Shown in pieces: positions 19,991 to 30,529 of a stretch of DNA of 64,000 bases. Each line of letters begins with the position of its first letter. Positions within the stretch are counted from its first letter, which is position 1. Location: NCBI GenBank assembly GCA_933207985.1, contig OW240917.1:116075026-116139025 (forward strand), given 5' to 3'. Position numbers and translations under genes: made by a program. This DNA comes from Pelobates cultripes (Eukaryota; Chordata; Amphibia; Anura; Pelobatidae). Under the pieces are notes generated by a model. The model ran no database searches and was not told the DNA's origin. It saw only the letters and a list, made by a program, of their open reading frames with translations.

Positions 19991-21823
19991 GGCAGCGAGC
20001 CTAATAGGGTCTAAAGTAATTGTGTCGCTGAAATAATATTGGGTGCCATTAAGATCTAACCAGGTAATATTAGTCAAACATCCTGAAAAAGGGAGAGGTA
20101 GATTAATACTTGTAGTGCTAGTAATTATCTTTGTAGGGAGATTAGTTGCTAAACAGATAGGTTGTGTGCTTATTTCTGTCACGGTAAAATAATTTTCAGG
20201 ATATATGTGCCATATGCATTTGTTAAGTTCATTTTGGAGTAAGCATGGTTCGTAAATAGGGGACGAGTGTCGACATGCATATCCTTTGTCAGTGAGAACA
20301 CAGTGTTTGAGGGAATAGGTCATATTATCTTTGGGAAAAATATAGTCCCCTGTGAAGGTGGGTGCCCACCAGGTTAAATTCTTGGCAAAGAGATCATAAA
20401 CTGGTACTGGTAATGTGTTAAATTGACAAGCTAATTTAACATCCTTTGATGTTGTATGATATAATGTAAAATAGCATGAGCATGAAAAATGTGATACAGT
20501 ACCAGTTAACCATTCATTGCATTTAGTGGATTGGGGTTTCAGAAGTAACCATTCATTATCTGTGAGGTTAAGCATTCCTCTAATCTTCTCTAATTTAGGA
20601 ATCATTAGTATGTCTTCTAATGCCGATCTTTGGTGTTGCATCAATAAATACCTGATGGCACAAGTACTCCAATTACTTAGACCTGTTGTGAATTTCATAG
20701 TTGCAACAGTTAAATTATCTAAATAATTAAACATTGATTTATCTAAATCCAATCCTGTAACCTGTGATTTAACAACAGTTGGAGCCCAGTTTGCAGTAGC
20801 ATGGAAACCAGTCCCTATATGCATGCTGGCCGTGTTTAACTTATTCTTGAGGGTCTCCATGTCTATACTATTTAGTATACCCATAGTGGTTCCAGCACCT
20901 CCTAACAGTGTGTCATACCATTCCCTTTTCTGCCTTTTGTTTGCTGTGTTACATAATGTTACAACAGGAGTAGTGATTTTTAATGACACATGTACAGCTT
21001 GTAAGAAGACAGTTGTATTAACACATGTGGATGGAATAGGTGTGTGTGTGTCGTTGTTGACTTTTGGTTCTATGGTAGAGGATAAAGGACAGTAATAAGG
21101 TGTAAAAATATAAGGTAGTGTATAGTTCTCAATTGCAGTGTCATTCATAATGACTAACATTTGTCCCCTTTTCCAATTAATGGTACCAGTTGTATAATCA
21201 TTATTAAAAGTAATAAGGCCTGTCTGTTTACATTGATATGCAACCTTACTAATTTTCTTATAATATATATCCCAAACCTGTTTAGGTGGTTTTCTCTTAC
21301 CATCAGAACTTATATTAAATAAGGTGGCACAGATACCAGTGTAATTAGCAACCTTAACTGTGCACATTTCTGTGTTATAAGATCTAACAATTTTCCGTGA
21401 ACCTTCAAACAAACATAATGCATCGGTTTCATTAGCTGTGGACACATTCCATATGAGTAACTGATACTTATAAGGGTTATTATTTGTCCAATTCATCCAA
21501 ATGCGTTCAGTGAATGAATGATTGCATATTACATGCTGATAAAAAGGTGGTGGAGAAAAGTTCTTGAGGGAGCGTGTGTGACGAATGCTAGATGAGGGGT
21601 TAAGGCCTAATTGGGTTGGGGGTATTGAAGAATTGTTCATCATGTCAGAGTCTTCTTTCCAGAAACAAACAGGTTTCAAACTTGCCATTGCCTCGTACTC
21701 ATAATGGCATTCAAGAAACAATATCAAAGGGAGTATAACTACTCCAGAAAGCATAGCACACAACATAATCTTGGTCTCAGATTCGTATGATCCTCTCAAT
21801 CTACGATATGGTGTGAAAACCAT
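19985..21823 (-). pseudogene. env: ERV env, surface and most of transmembrane subunit
   Basis: 612 residues from ATG 21823, overlapping the end of pol. A hydrophobic signal segment lies at about residues 19-38. Many NxS/T sites follow. A furin-type RQKR is at 297-300, and a Gly-rich stretch (LLGGAGTTMG) follows. The part after the cleavage site is about 310 residues plus the separate C-terminal frame, much longer than a typical gammaretroviral TM of about 200. The usual CX6CC motif was not seen. Envelope normally mediates receptor binding and membrane fusion. The frame ends early at a frameshift near 19990. The class is unclear to me. Confidence 0.85.
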
Positions 21824-22692
21824 GATGCTTCGCTAAGGGGGACTTCTTCTGTTTCCGAGTGAGGAGTGGTGTTGTCTTCCTTGGCTCCCCTCTTTGGACA
21901 CAGCTTCACTCGGGATGCATGAATCCAGATGTCATGGGAATCTGTGAGGACAGCGGTTCTGGTTACAGCAATCACAGTAGCAGGTGGTCCAAAAGGGTAT
22001 CCTCCTTTCTTGGTCCTGTTCAGCTGACGGATATACACCTTGTCACCAGGCTGGTATGGATGAGTAGGTTCCTGTGAAGGTAAGGGAAACTGCGAAGAAA
22101 CATTGCCATATATACCATTCAGTTTTATCAACAATTCCTGTACATATTGTTCTTGTATTAGCTGTAAATCCCCAGACATTATAACAAGCGGTTCCCTGGC
22201 CCAGGGTGTGGGAAAAGGTCGTCCCATTAGAATCTCAAATGGAGATAATTTAGTCACCTTGTGGGGAGTCATTCTTATCTCAGCTAAAATAGCTGGTAGA
22301 TATTTTGTCCAATTTACCCATGTTCCTGCAGTAGCTTTCTCCTTAATGGTCCTATTCATCCTTTCAACTACCCCTGAACTCTGTGGATGATAGGGTATAT
22401 GAAACTTCCAGGTAACTTGCAAGAATTTAGCAAGTTCCTGGGTAACCTTACTGGCAAAAGCCGGGCCATTATCAGAGTTAATCTGCAGAGGGCAGCCATA
22501 CCTGGGAATAATTTCAGTAGCAAGAATCTTCACTACAGTCCTAGCATCTTCCCTGGATGTCACAAAGGCTTCGGGCCATCTACTAAACTGATCAACTATG
22601 ACCAGTAAGTATTGCTGTTTCTTACCAATTTTGGGTACATGAGTAAAATCAATCTGTAAGTGTGTAAAAGGAGCAGCTGGAGGGGGCAAATG
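21796..22692 (-). pseudogene. pol: ERV integrase core and C-terminal domain
   Basis: Continues the pol frame after a single TAA at 22695-22693. Counting from the TTG at 22689, the DDE triad is Asp14 (LQIDFTHV), Asp73 (NSDNGPAF) and Glu109 (SSGVVERMNRT). There are 35 residues between the last two, the retroviral D,D35E spacing. The C-terminal domain carries a GDKVYIRQL region and ends with a WIHASRVKL block, as in gamma/epsilon-like integrases. Integrase joins viral DNA to the host genome. The stop separates this core from its zinc-binding N-terminal domain. Confidence 0.92.
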
Positions 22693-25377
22693 TTAGTGCT
22701 GTGATTTGTGTGGAATATTTGGATGTGTTCTCATACATGGTTCACATGATCTTACAAAAGACTGTACATGCTGCCTGAGATTCCTAATATAAAATGAATT
22801 CATGAGGAATTGGATGGTACTTGCTATGCTTTTGTGGCCAGGACCATGTGCCTGACTGATGAAAATAAAACAACTTGCTTCAGGTATGCCTATCTTCCCC
22901 TCTTTAGAGAAAAGATCATTCTGATCTTTTTCTAAACCTTGTTTAATCCAAAAATCCAAGTCAGATTGCGTTGCAAAGGCTTGAAGCTGCAAAAGCAAAC
23001 TGTCAGTAGGGCATGTGGGTGGTTTAAGCATAGCAGGAAACATTTTATAGTAAACAATCTTGGCTGCAGCTTCTTTTGCTACTTTGTCAGCCAAGGCATT
23101 TCCTCTTGAAATGTCATCACTACCCAGAGTGTGTGCCTTGCAGTGGATAACAGCTACTTCAGATGGGAGTAGGATAGCATCTAGGAGTGATTGGATGAGA
23201 TTTGTGTGTGAAATGGCTTTTCCATCGGCTCCTACAAAACCTCTTTGTTTCCAGATCACACCAAAATCATGCACTACCCCATGAGCATATCGTGAGTCTG
23301 TGTAAATGTTCACTCGCTGTCCTGAGAAAATCTGACAGGCACGTGTGAGAGCAATGAGCTCTGCAGCTTGTGCAGACGGCTGGAAAATAGTGTCAGCTTC
23401 AATGATTTTATCAGGTAGCTGTACCACGGCATAGCCTGTGAGGTACGTACCATCATTTGGTCTGGAGCAAGAGCCATCCACAAAGACAGTGGTCACATCG
23501 GGGCCACTGAGTGCTGTGGAGGAGAGGTCTGCTCTGGGAGATGTGGCAATATGTATTTGTTCAATGCAATTATGAGGCTCAGATGGTATAGACACAGAGT
23601 CAGATGCAGAAGTAAGAATAGCATGCAAAACAGACATAGGACCAGAATTAACAGGACTATACACAATAGACAGATTCTGGGTATTAAGAAGAATAATCTC
23701 ATAACCACTTAAACGCTGGGCTGTCATGAGTTGTGTGGTGATATTTTTTATAAGCTGAGTGACCTGGTGACTGGTATGGAGTATTGTAGGATGCCCTAGT
23801 GTGATAGTAGTAGCAGTCTCAACAGCCATTGCACATGCTGCCAATGCTCTGAGACACGCCGGCATACCCTGTACCGTAGCTGGAAATATTTTGGAAAAGA
23901 ATGCTATGGGACGCATACCGCCTCCGTGCTCTTGTGCACAGACCGCGGCCATGGTTTTACAGTTGTCCCGAGCATACAAATGAAATGGTTTACAATACAC
24001 AGGTAGTCCTAAAGCCGGGGCTTGCACAATAGCAACTTTGAGGGCTATATACGCAGCTAACATGTCTGGTGACCAGCAGACATTTTCAGGGCTGTCAGAA
24101 CGTACAGCCTCCCTTAGGATTGAGTCATAATGAGAGCATTCAGGGATCCATTGGCGGCAGTAATTAATCATGCCGAGGAAGGTGAGCAACTCCTTCCGAG
24201 TAGTGGGTTTAGGAATCCTCTGAATGACCTCAATACGTTTTGGACTCAATTGTCTGGTGCCTGAAGCCAGAACAAAACCTAAGTAATCAACCTTTGATTT
24301 ACACAATTGCATTTTGTGTTTTGCAACCTTGTGACCCACAGTTGCTAAGTGTCTGAGCAAACTGACAGTATCCACAGTGCTTGCCTCATAGCTAGGGCTA
24401 CATAACAACAAATCATCAACATATTGCAAAAGGACGGAACCATGACCGGGGGTCCATGTTTTTAGAGTATGTTGGAGTACCAGCGAATAAACAGCTGGGG
24501 AATCCACATAGCCTTGGGGTAAACGTGTCCAGGTATACTGACAGCCTTCAAAAGTAAAAGCCATAAGTAGCTGTGTCTCTTGATCAATAGGTATAGAAAA
24601 AAATGCATTACTTAAATCAATGACAGTGAAGCAAGTGGCATCATGTGGAATGGCTGTAATGAGGGATGTCACATCAGGGACAATGGGTGCAATGGGCACA
24701 ATTAAATTATTCAGGGCTCTAAAGTCCTGAACTAAGCGATAACCATTACCTTTAGGAACTGGATTAATAGGTGTGTTATATGGGGAAACTACTGGCTTTA
24801 GTATTCCCTGTTCTAGAAAAGATTGGATCATGGGACGAACTCCCTCAAGCTTGGCTTCTGTCAAAGGGTACTGTTTAAGGTAGATAGGAGTTACATCTGA
24901 TTTTAGTTTGGCTTTGTAAGGGGTGCAGTTGACAAATCCTACATCTAACTTAGATGAAGCCCACACAGAGGAAGGAACAGCAGACAAATCAATAGTTTCA
25001 GAACACAACATAGACACATCAATACCACCAGAGGGCGTGCAAGTAATAGTAGCTCCCAGAATACCAAGAAGATCCCTTCCCAGCAAATTAACAGGACATT
25101 TAGGTATTATACGAAAAGGGTGCATAGTAGAAGAACCATTAAGAGGACAGAAAACAGACAGTGGTGGTGTGACAAAAGTGGGTGTTGACACTCCATTAAT
25201 ACCCAATGAAGGTGTAGACTTTTTCCTTGTCCCCTGATCACAGAGACTGGAACACGTAGCTCCAGTATCTACCAAAAATGGCAAGGATCTACCTTCTATG
25301 ACCAGAATGCAAAAAGGCTGATCATCATTAGTAGAGGACAAAAGTGGAAAAGTTAGAGTGTCACCTTCAAGGCATCC
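22693..25377 (-). CDS. pol: ERV protease, reverse transcriptase, RNase H and integrase N-terminus
   Basis: In frame after the gag UAG, with about 890 open residues. Counting from 25341: protease with FLVDTGATCS (22-31), RT with VIDLSNAFF (Asp242), LPQGYVDSP near 274 and YVDD at 307-310. RNase H follows, with TVFVDGSC and later YTDSRYAHG. The integrase zinc domain is near the end (two His in a HGPGHKS context, then Cys in SCEPC). All catalytic motifs are present, consistent with a young insertion. The frame ends at TAA 22695-22693, between the zinc domain and the integrase core, which looks like one nonsense mutation. Polyprotein synthesis would need readthrough of the UAG at 25380-25378. Confidence 0.95.
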   Translation of the reverse strand, partial: GCLEGDTLTFPLLSSTNDDQPFCILVIEGRSLPFLVDTGATCSSLCDQGTRKKSTPSLGINGVSTPTFVTPPLSVFCPLNGSSTMHPFRIIPKCPVNLLGRDLLGILGATITCTPSGGIDVSMLCSETIDLSAVPSSVWASSKLDVGFVNCTPYKAKLKSDVTPIYLKQYPLTEAKLEGVRPMIQSFLEQGILKPVVSPYNTPINPVPKGNGYRLVQDFRALNNLIVPIAPIVPDVTSLITAIPHDATCFTVIDLSNAFFSIPIDQETQLLMAFTFEGCQYTWTRLPQGYVDSPAVYSLVLQHTLKTWTPGHGSVLLQYVDDLLLCSPSYEASTVDTVSLLRHLATVGHKVAKHKMQLCKSKVDYLGFVLASGTRQLSPKRIEVIQRIPKPTTRKELLTFLGMINYCRQWIPECSHYDSILREAVRSDSPENVCWSPDMLAAYIALKVAIVQAPALGLPVYCKPFHLYARDNCKTMAAVCAQEHGGGMRPIAFFSKIFPATVQGMPACLRALAACAMAVETATTITLGHPTILHTSHQVTQLIKNITTQLMTAQRLSGYEIILLNTQNLSIVYSPVNSGPMSVLHAILTSASDSVSIPSEPHNCIEQIHIATSPRADLSSTALSGPDVTTVFVDGSCSRPNDGTYLTGYAVVQLPDKIIEADTIFQPSAQAAELIALTRACQIFSGQRVNIYTDSRYAHGVVHDFGVIWKQRGFVGADGKAISHTNLIQSLLDAILLPSEVAVIHCKAHTLGSDDISRGNALADKVAKEAAAKIVYYKMFPAMLKPPTCPTDSLLLQLQAFATQSDLDFWIKQGLEKDQNDLFSKEGKIGIPEASCFIFISQAHGPGHKSIASTIQFLMNSFYIRNLRQHVQSFVRSCEPCMRTHPNIPHKSQH

Positions 25378-26028
25378 CTATTGGGGCCATGGGATGTGAT
25401 GGGTGTGCTGGTCAGTGGTACCTGTGAATGACCCTAGTGCAGTTTGGGCTTGCTGGAGAGAGGGGGCAGGGGGGAGTGCTGGCCAGTGGTGTTTTGAGTG
25501 GGCCTGGTGTTGTTCTTGCCTACCGGGCATATTTTGAGAATTGTAGGGTTGTTGGGGCTGCTGGGGTTTCCTGGGGTGTGGACACTCATTCCTCCAGTGG
25601 CCATTCTGCCCACAGTTGAAACAAGTGTTCCTGTCTATTCCTCCTTGGTTACCCCTGCCCCTATAACCTTGATTTCCCTGTCTCCATCCCCTTGCCCCTC
25701 TTTGACCACCCCTTCCACGGGCTCTATGTGCTCCATCCCATCCTCTCTCTCGGGCCTGTGTAGGTGGACAGTGTTGCAATCCCTGAGCATAATAAGCACC
25801 CTTACTTCCTGAATCTTTCCTTAAGTCAAAACAACCTGCATTTTCCTTTTCTATAACCTTGGTAAGAAAATCTGAGCCATCCAAATTGGCCCAGTCTGAA
25901 ATTAATTGTTTCACAAGCAAAGAATACTGTGGCAACATATTACCAAGGCATGACTGTATTTTAAGGAGATCCATATCCTCTCCAGACTTCAAACCTGCCT
26001 CATCCTTCCAACATTTGTAAAATCTTTT
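25378..26028 (-). CDS. gag: ERV gag, capsid end and nucleocapsid
   Basis: Same frame as the upstream gag, after one TAA at 26031-26029. It contains the last part of capsid, then an Arg/Gly-rich stretch and one zinc knuckle CX2CX4HX4C (Cys124, Cys127, His132, Cys137 counted from 25992), which packages RNA. Gln/Pro-rich sequence follows to a UAG at 25380-25378 in the context CAA UAG GGA. Pol is in the same frame beyond. One knuckle and an in-frame amber stop are gamma/epsilon-like features. Confidence 0.9.
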   Translation of the reverse strand, partial: KRFYKCWKDEAGLKSGEDMDLLKIQSCLGNMLPQYSLLVKQLISDWANLDGSDFLTKVIEKENAGCFDLRKDSGSKGAYYAQGLQHCPPTQARERGWDGAHRARGRGGQRGARGWRQGNQGYRGRGNQGGIDRNTCFNCGQNGHWRNECPHPRKPQQPQQPYNSQNMPGRQEQHQAHSKHHWPALPPAPSLQQAQTALGSFTGTTDQHTHHIPWPQ

Positions 26029-27255
26029 TTAAAAAATACCAATCTCTTCCTTTGCACCTTGCTTACATGCCAAAGCAGTGGATATAGACTGCTTATTCTT
26101 CCATAATCTCAACATTTCAACTTCCACCTCATTCCACATTTTAGCACATCCTGCTGAAGTACTAAGCTCATAACCACCATCACTACCAGCCTCTCCAACT
26201 TCAGTACCATTGTCTGTCTCACTAATAGAGGGTACCTTAGACCAATCCCAACCAGAATCTGAGTCATACCCTAATATTCCATTTATAATTAACTGTATAT
26301 CTATCTGTGTCATGTTCTGTCCTAAGCACATTCTTTTCAAATACATTAGGCATGCAGAGGGATTAGTACGGGGGTTTGGGGCACCTTGAATAATGTCCTT
26401 GAGTACTCCGGGATTAATAGGTTTCACTATTAACTGATTACCAACAGTCATAAATGGGGCAGTAAGATCAGCACCTTCTAATTCTGGCATCTCTACATCA
26501 TCATCATCTTGTTTATGTACATATGTTTTTAACATCTTGCCACTTTTAAGTTTAATTCCCGTTTGTACTGTTAGTTTAATTGGACCAGGAGGTGACGGTG
26601 GATATTCTATATCAGAATCTGGTGTAGATGATGATTCCTGCAATCGCTGTAATTGTTGTGATTGTGAATTAACAGCTGCAGCAATACAAACATCCTCTAC
26701 ATCATCTTCTGAGGGGGCATTAGGTAAAGCAGGATACATTGCTTTATAGGGAGGTGGGGGTTGTGGTTTGGCATGGCCGGGGGCTGACTGGGTAGGGGGC
26801 ACAATTGGTGATGAATATAGATTCTCAGGAGGGGCTCCTATGGGAAAGTGAATGGTATTACTGTCAACAGTTCCCTTTCTCTTAGCCAGGTGTTTCTTAG
26901 CTCCCTTTAAAACCTTTCCTGTTACACTACAAGGAAACCAGTGAGGGGCTATCTGCAACCAATTTTCACCTCCTGCTTTCATATATTCCTTATCCCAATC
27001 TGGATCAGGACCATACCACGGCCATGACTTCCTATCTCCCAAACACAATCCTCGAATCATATTCATATGGAAATCATCATTAGCCCCACACCTGGGAAAA
27101 GGATCAGATGACTTCATAGTCTCTGTCCATCCTGCTACATTTGACACAAAGGGGATAGTAAGAAATCCTCCTTGTGCTCCAACTCTAGTAACATAATTTA
27201 GACATGACTCCCCTGGGTGAGGTAAAGGGTAAGAAATAGACAGTTTATTTCCCAT
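26029..27255 (-). pseudogene. gag: ERV gag, matrix to capsid, truncated by a stop
   Basis: 408 residues from ATG 27255. Gly2 (MGNKLS) is a likely myristoylation site for membrane targeting. A PPPPY motif at residues 166-170 is a late-budding domain that recruits the ESCRT pathway. An acidic stretch precedes the capsid (DLTAPFMTVGNQLIV near 265-280). The TAA at 26031-26029 falls before the end of capsid, and the same frame continues to the nucleocapsid, so this is one in-frame nonsense change. The surrounding T and A runs also allow an assembly explanation. Confidence 0.92.
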
Positions 27256-27678
27256 ATTTCTGGCTCAGGGTAGAGACACTACCTACTTACCAATAGTGTG
27301 TCTCTACTTAACAAGCAAAATAAACACAAAACACACAAGGTGACCAGAGAAACGAGAAGTTTGGGTTATTCTAGATCTATAAACCGTGTTCCCTAGAACA
27401 CCTATAGTCTTAATAAACCGGAGACTCCTTTATAGTCTCAAAACCTGTATCTACCTGAGATACCCTGTATCTATCTTAGATAATAACCTGGGTTACCAAA
27501 ACCCTATATATACTTAGACCAAATGTCTAATAAACCGGAGACCTATTTACAGTCTCAATATAACTAGAGTCCTTACACCTTTCCTATGTACTGGGTACAG
27601 TCTTACTAAACCAAAGGGGTCATAGACAATCAGCGTCAAATAAGACACAAAAAGGCTACTTACCCAATGATTTTGCTG

Positions 27679-27696
27679 ATCCCACTTCTGACACCA
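27679..27696 (-). promoter_or_regulatory. Primer binding site, tRNA-Leu
   Basis: TGGTGTCAGAAGTGGGAT on the minus strand, three bases inside the 5' LTR. It complements the 3' end of vertebrate tRNA-Leu(CAA), including CCA. It primes minus-strand DNA synthesis. Confidence 0.9.
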
Positions 27697-27699
27697 AGC

Positions 27700-28196
27700 T
27701 GAAAGGGTTAATGCTGTCCTGGACTCAACTCCCCTCGGTTCTCGATCCTAGTTCACCACATCAATTGACGGGAGAGACTTGCTTAGCAAATAACAGACAG
27801 ACACGAAAAGGTGCTTAACAAGTTCTCAGTCTGTATTACTGTGAAGCTAGCATTTATACAGTTTTGTTTACCTTAGTCATGAGATATGCAATACAATACA
27901 GATTATACGATTTATTACTTCCTTATATATTACATGTTATTCTGACAATGGAAAGATAAGTTTTTTGCATACGTCTGGAAAAGAATATCCTGAAATCGGA
28001 ATGGGCAAGACATCCTGAAATTTTAGCATTGTCTTACATCCTATAGAAGAAATACCTTAGTCTGTCACAGTCAGCATATTATGTCGTAAATTGAGTTTAA
28101 GTATTTAATATCCTTTCAGTCAGCAATAATCATGTTATAAACCTTATAAAAGCATAAAATACATATAAACAAGGAAACTATTTCATATTTCTTACA
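27700..28196 (-). repeat. Proviral 5' LTR
   Basis: 497 bp, read from 28196 down. By eye it differs from the 3' LTR at only two bases (an a/g and a g/a change). The leader to gag (27678-27256) has no other frame. Confidence 0.95.
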
Positions 28197-28366
28197 CTGT
28201 CCCTGCATACTTTTTAATGTAAACACACACTGTGTGCAATGCAGCACTGGCGTTAATTCATATGGCAGATCATATGGGTGGGGCATTATGATGTCACATC
28301 GGGAGGGGGGGTTGGTGGCAAATTTTTCTTTTGCCTAAGGCAGCAAAAATCCTTGCACCGGCCCTG

Positions 28367-28600
28367 GCTGGGATGGGTGGAAGTTAGGGGAGAATTTGTT
28401 GTTAGGCTATCTGGGGGTTAACGTAAAAAACAAAAAGTTTTAAAAAATATTTTTTTTTTATAATATATTGAGAATATAAATGAGTATAACCCTTCTGGAA
28501 AAGTGCGGGGCAAAAAGTAAAACTCTCCCCTTGTCTTAAAGAGTCCTTCTCTAGATAATGGGAAGCAAGGATGAATAACTAGGATTGATCTAGGAACAAC
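28367..28600. other. AT-rich sequence before L1 ORF1
   Basis: No gene seen. Probably the degraded 5' UTR of the L1 fragment that follows. Confidence 0.4.
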
Positions 28601-28603
28601 AAA

Positions 28604-29335
28604 AATGGTAAATAAAAAAGCTACAGAGACCAAACCAGAAAAAGGAGGAGAACCCCCAGAAAGGTGAAAGGAGACTTTCTAAATTTTCCCTCTCCTAAAC
28701 CAACAGAGCCTAAACCCAGGTTATTAATGACAGAACATAATCCCTCTAATACTACAGATATCATAGATACTAATGAAGTTGAAGCTCACAGCTCAAAAAC
28801 ATCAAGTCCAAAATCACCAGATTCACAATATGTAATGCAAGAATATATTAAACAATGTTTAGCTATGCAATTAAGTCAAATTAAGGAAGAACTTAAAATA
28901 CATATGAGTGACCTCAAACAGGAAATGACTAAAATGCACAAAATAATTAAAGAAAATGAATACAAAATTGAAGCACTCCAATTTGAAATGCAATTAGACC
29001 CTATTTAATGGCACTATTCATGGACATGAAGGTCCAAGAGGCTCATGGTGAAGAAGTAATAGAAAGAGTCCATAGCCTCCCAAAACCCAGCTATCTCCCA
29101 GATGAAGTACCATGTGACATCATTATAAGATTAAATTCATGCTTCATAAAACAAATAATCTTAATAATAATCTTCTACTGCAAGAAACTTTCATACTGAG
29201 GAAAGAAAATTCCAAAATCTAAACTTTTATCAAGATGTCTCCATCAGAACCCGACAGTTGAGAAGAGAATTTAAATGAACACATGACATCCTTAGAACTA
29301 AGAACATAAAGTGGGGATTACCTGTGAAACATGTA
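28604..29335 (+). pseudogene. L1-like ORF1 fragment
   Basis: From ATG 28604 (MVNKKATETKPEKGG), a frameshift near 28660 leads to a Pro/Ser-rich region. A coiled coil follows (QLSQIKEELKIHMSDLKQE, about 28880-28990), then a broken RNA-binding part with RVHSLPKPSYLPDEVPCD. The last piece reads FYQDVSIRTRQLRREF near 29245. The order matches the intact ORF1 at 38327, but at least three shifts or stops break it. It ends near 29335 without ORF2. Confidence 0.75.
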
Positions 29336-30524
29336 GATAAGTAGGGATGCAAAAAATGGAATGATGGTTCTTACGATGCAAATAGAGTAAAAATATAACC
29401 TTTTAGTATGGTAGCGTATTTAGCAGTATCTGTAAGAGATATATAAACCGCACACAGTGTGATAAAAGCGTATTTATAAAGACACGCAATGAAAATGAGG
29501 AAAAATGTAAGTGAATATCAGGCTCATCATCCCAATCTGGAGAAAATCTTCAGAGCAATATGGGAGGAGATCTTCTTTGTCACTTAATAATGGAAAGAGA
29601 ACCAGATAATAGTGCAGGTATCACTTAATACAAAAATGATTTATTACAATTGCACTTACAAAAATCCAGTTAAAAGCAGCATAAATCCACTAACAAGTGG
29701 AGTATAGGAATACAGCACTGTAAGTCCCAAACTGTTAATCCGACACGTTTCGTCTGCAGGACTTCATGAGGGATGCGATGAGATTGTTCCTTAGCCTCTT
29801 CGTTTAAATATACCGCCGGAATTGAGGAATGGAGTACACCTGTCTTCCATGTGCGTCGCGTGCGTGTCACGCTGGAACGCATCCGGTCTTTCGGCATCAC
29901 TTCCGGTTCCGGTTACACTGTTTTCTTTCATGCGTTCCAGGTTGGAACGCAGCTATAGACTGAGTTTAACTCATACAGCAAAAGAGGCAAAACCACCATA
30001 TATACAGACCAGACGAAAATGTCCAACCATGATAGGACACAAAGGAGATTATATATAAACTATTTGCCCCAGCTGCAAACCCCAAACCCTTTTCACTTTT
30101 TTTGGACAACCAAATACTTTTTAAAAAATTGACTAGAAAAAGATTTTTTGAAAAACGTCAGAGAGATGAAAATTTTGAACCTATCTCCAATGATAATGCC
30201 ATCCTTGAAATTCAGGAATCACAAAGTGGCTGCTATTAAAATTACATATATATTCTCGAAAGGCCCTGAGTAGGCATGGAAATTATGGTTTAAAAATATA
30301 CATTACTAGTAAATAAATTATATAACACAAAAACAGAAATCACAAAAGACTTGAATAATTAATGAGGTAGACACACAGGAATAAAATGTGGAATTAGAAG
30401 AGATAAGTGTAAAGTATATAATTATTGAATATTTGTGTTTTTTGATACCACATAGGAGTAAATATTAGTCACGTATTACACATATTGGAATATATTTGTT
30501 TATTTTGTATTATTTTGTCTATTA
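29336..30524. mobile_element. Hammerhead-bearing repeat, possibly Penelope-like
   Basis: Contains TACAAAAATGATTTATTACA, then a hammerhead-like motif at 29738-29774. Its general plan resembles the fold-back element at 7393-8429. A GC-richer stretch with TGGAACGCA repeats lies at 29870-29955. Plus-strand frames from about 30000 to 30240 are short and unassigned. No ends were defined. Confidence 0.4.
29738..29774 (-). ncRNA. Hammerhead-ribozyme-like motif (decayed)
   Basis: On the minus strand helix I is AUCC paired with GGAU. The core CUCAUGA differs from CUGAUGA at one essential base. Helix II is GUC/GAC with loop CUGCA, then GAAA. Helix III is a two-pair stem from ACGUGU, followed by C at the cleavage position. 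The fold is the same as at 8065-8103 with different helix sequences, so selection on shape once acted. Probably inactive now. Confidence 0.65.
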
Positions 30525-30529
30525 CATGT

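Larger units (their letters stand above)
18929..28196 (-). mobile_element. Endogenous retrovirus, full length
   Basis: A 9.27 kb provirus on the minus strand with 497-bp LTRs at both ends, 5-bp target duplication CTGTC (18924-18928 and 28197-28201), a tRNA-Leu primer site and a polypurine tract. Gene order is gag, pro-pol, env. Gag and pol share a frame across a UAG, pol and env overlap by 28 bases, and no accessory genes were seen. This is a simple gamma/epsilon-like layout. Breaks are few: one stop in gag, one stop in integrase and one frameshift in env. By eye the LTRs differ at two positions, so the insertion is recent. Infectivity cannot be judged from sequence alone, and these breaks would prevent full-length proteins. 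Confidence 0.95.
18141..28366. mobile_element. hAT-like MITE, split by later insertions
   Basis: Inverted ends CAGGGCCAGCGC (18141) and GCACCGGCCCTG (28366). The flanking octamers GTTGGGGT and GCTGGGAT agree at 6 of 8 positions, which could be an aged 8-bp target duplication. Only the two outer parts belong to it; most of the interval is the provirus. A CA-rich microsatellite lies at about 18375-18560. Confidence 0.5.

Noticed and set aside
26015..26040. Slippery-looking T and A runs at the gag stop as a programmed frameshift
   Set aside because: The frame after the stop is the same as before it, so no frameshift is needed, and the site lies inside capsid.
28418..28633. Minus-strand frame over the L1 leader
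   Set aside because: It is antisense to the degraded L1 5' region, with Phe/Leu bias from A-rich DNA.
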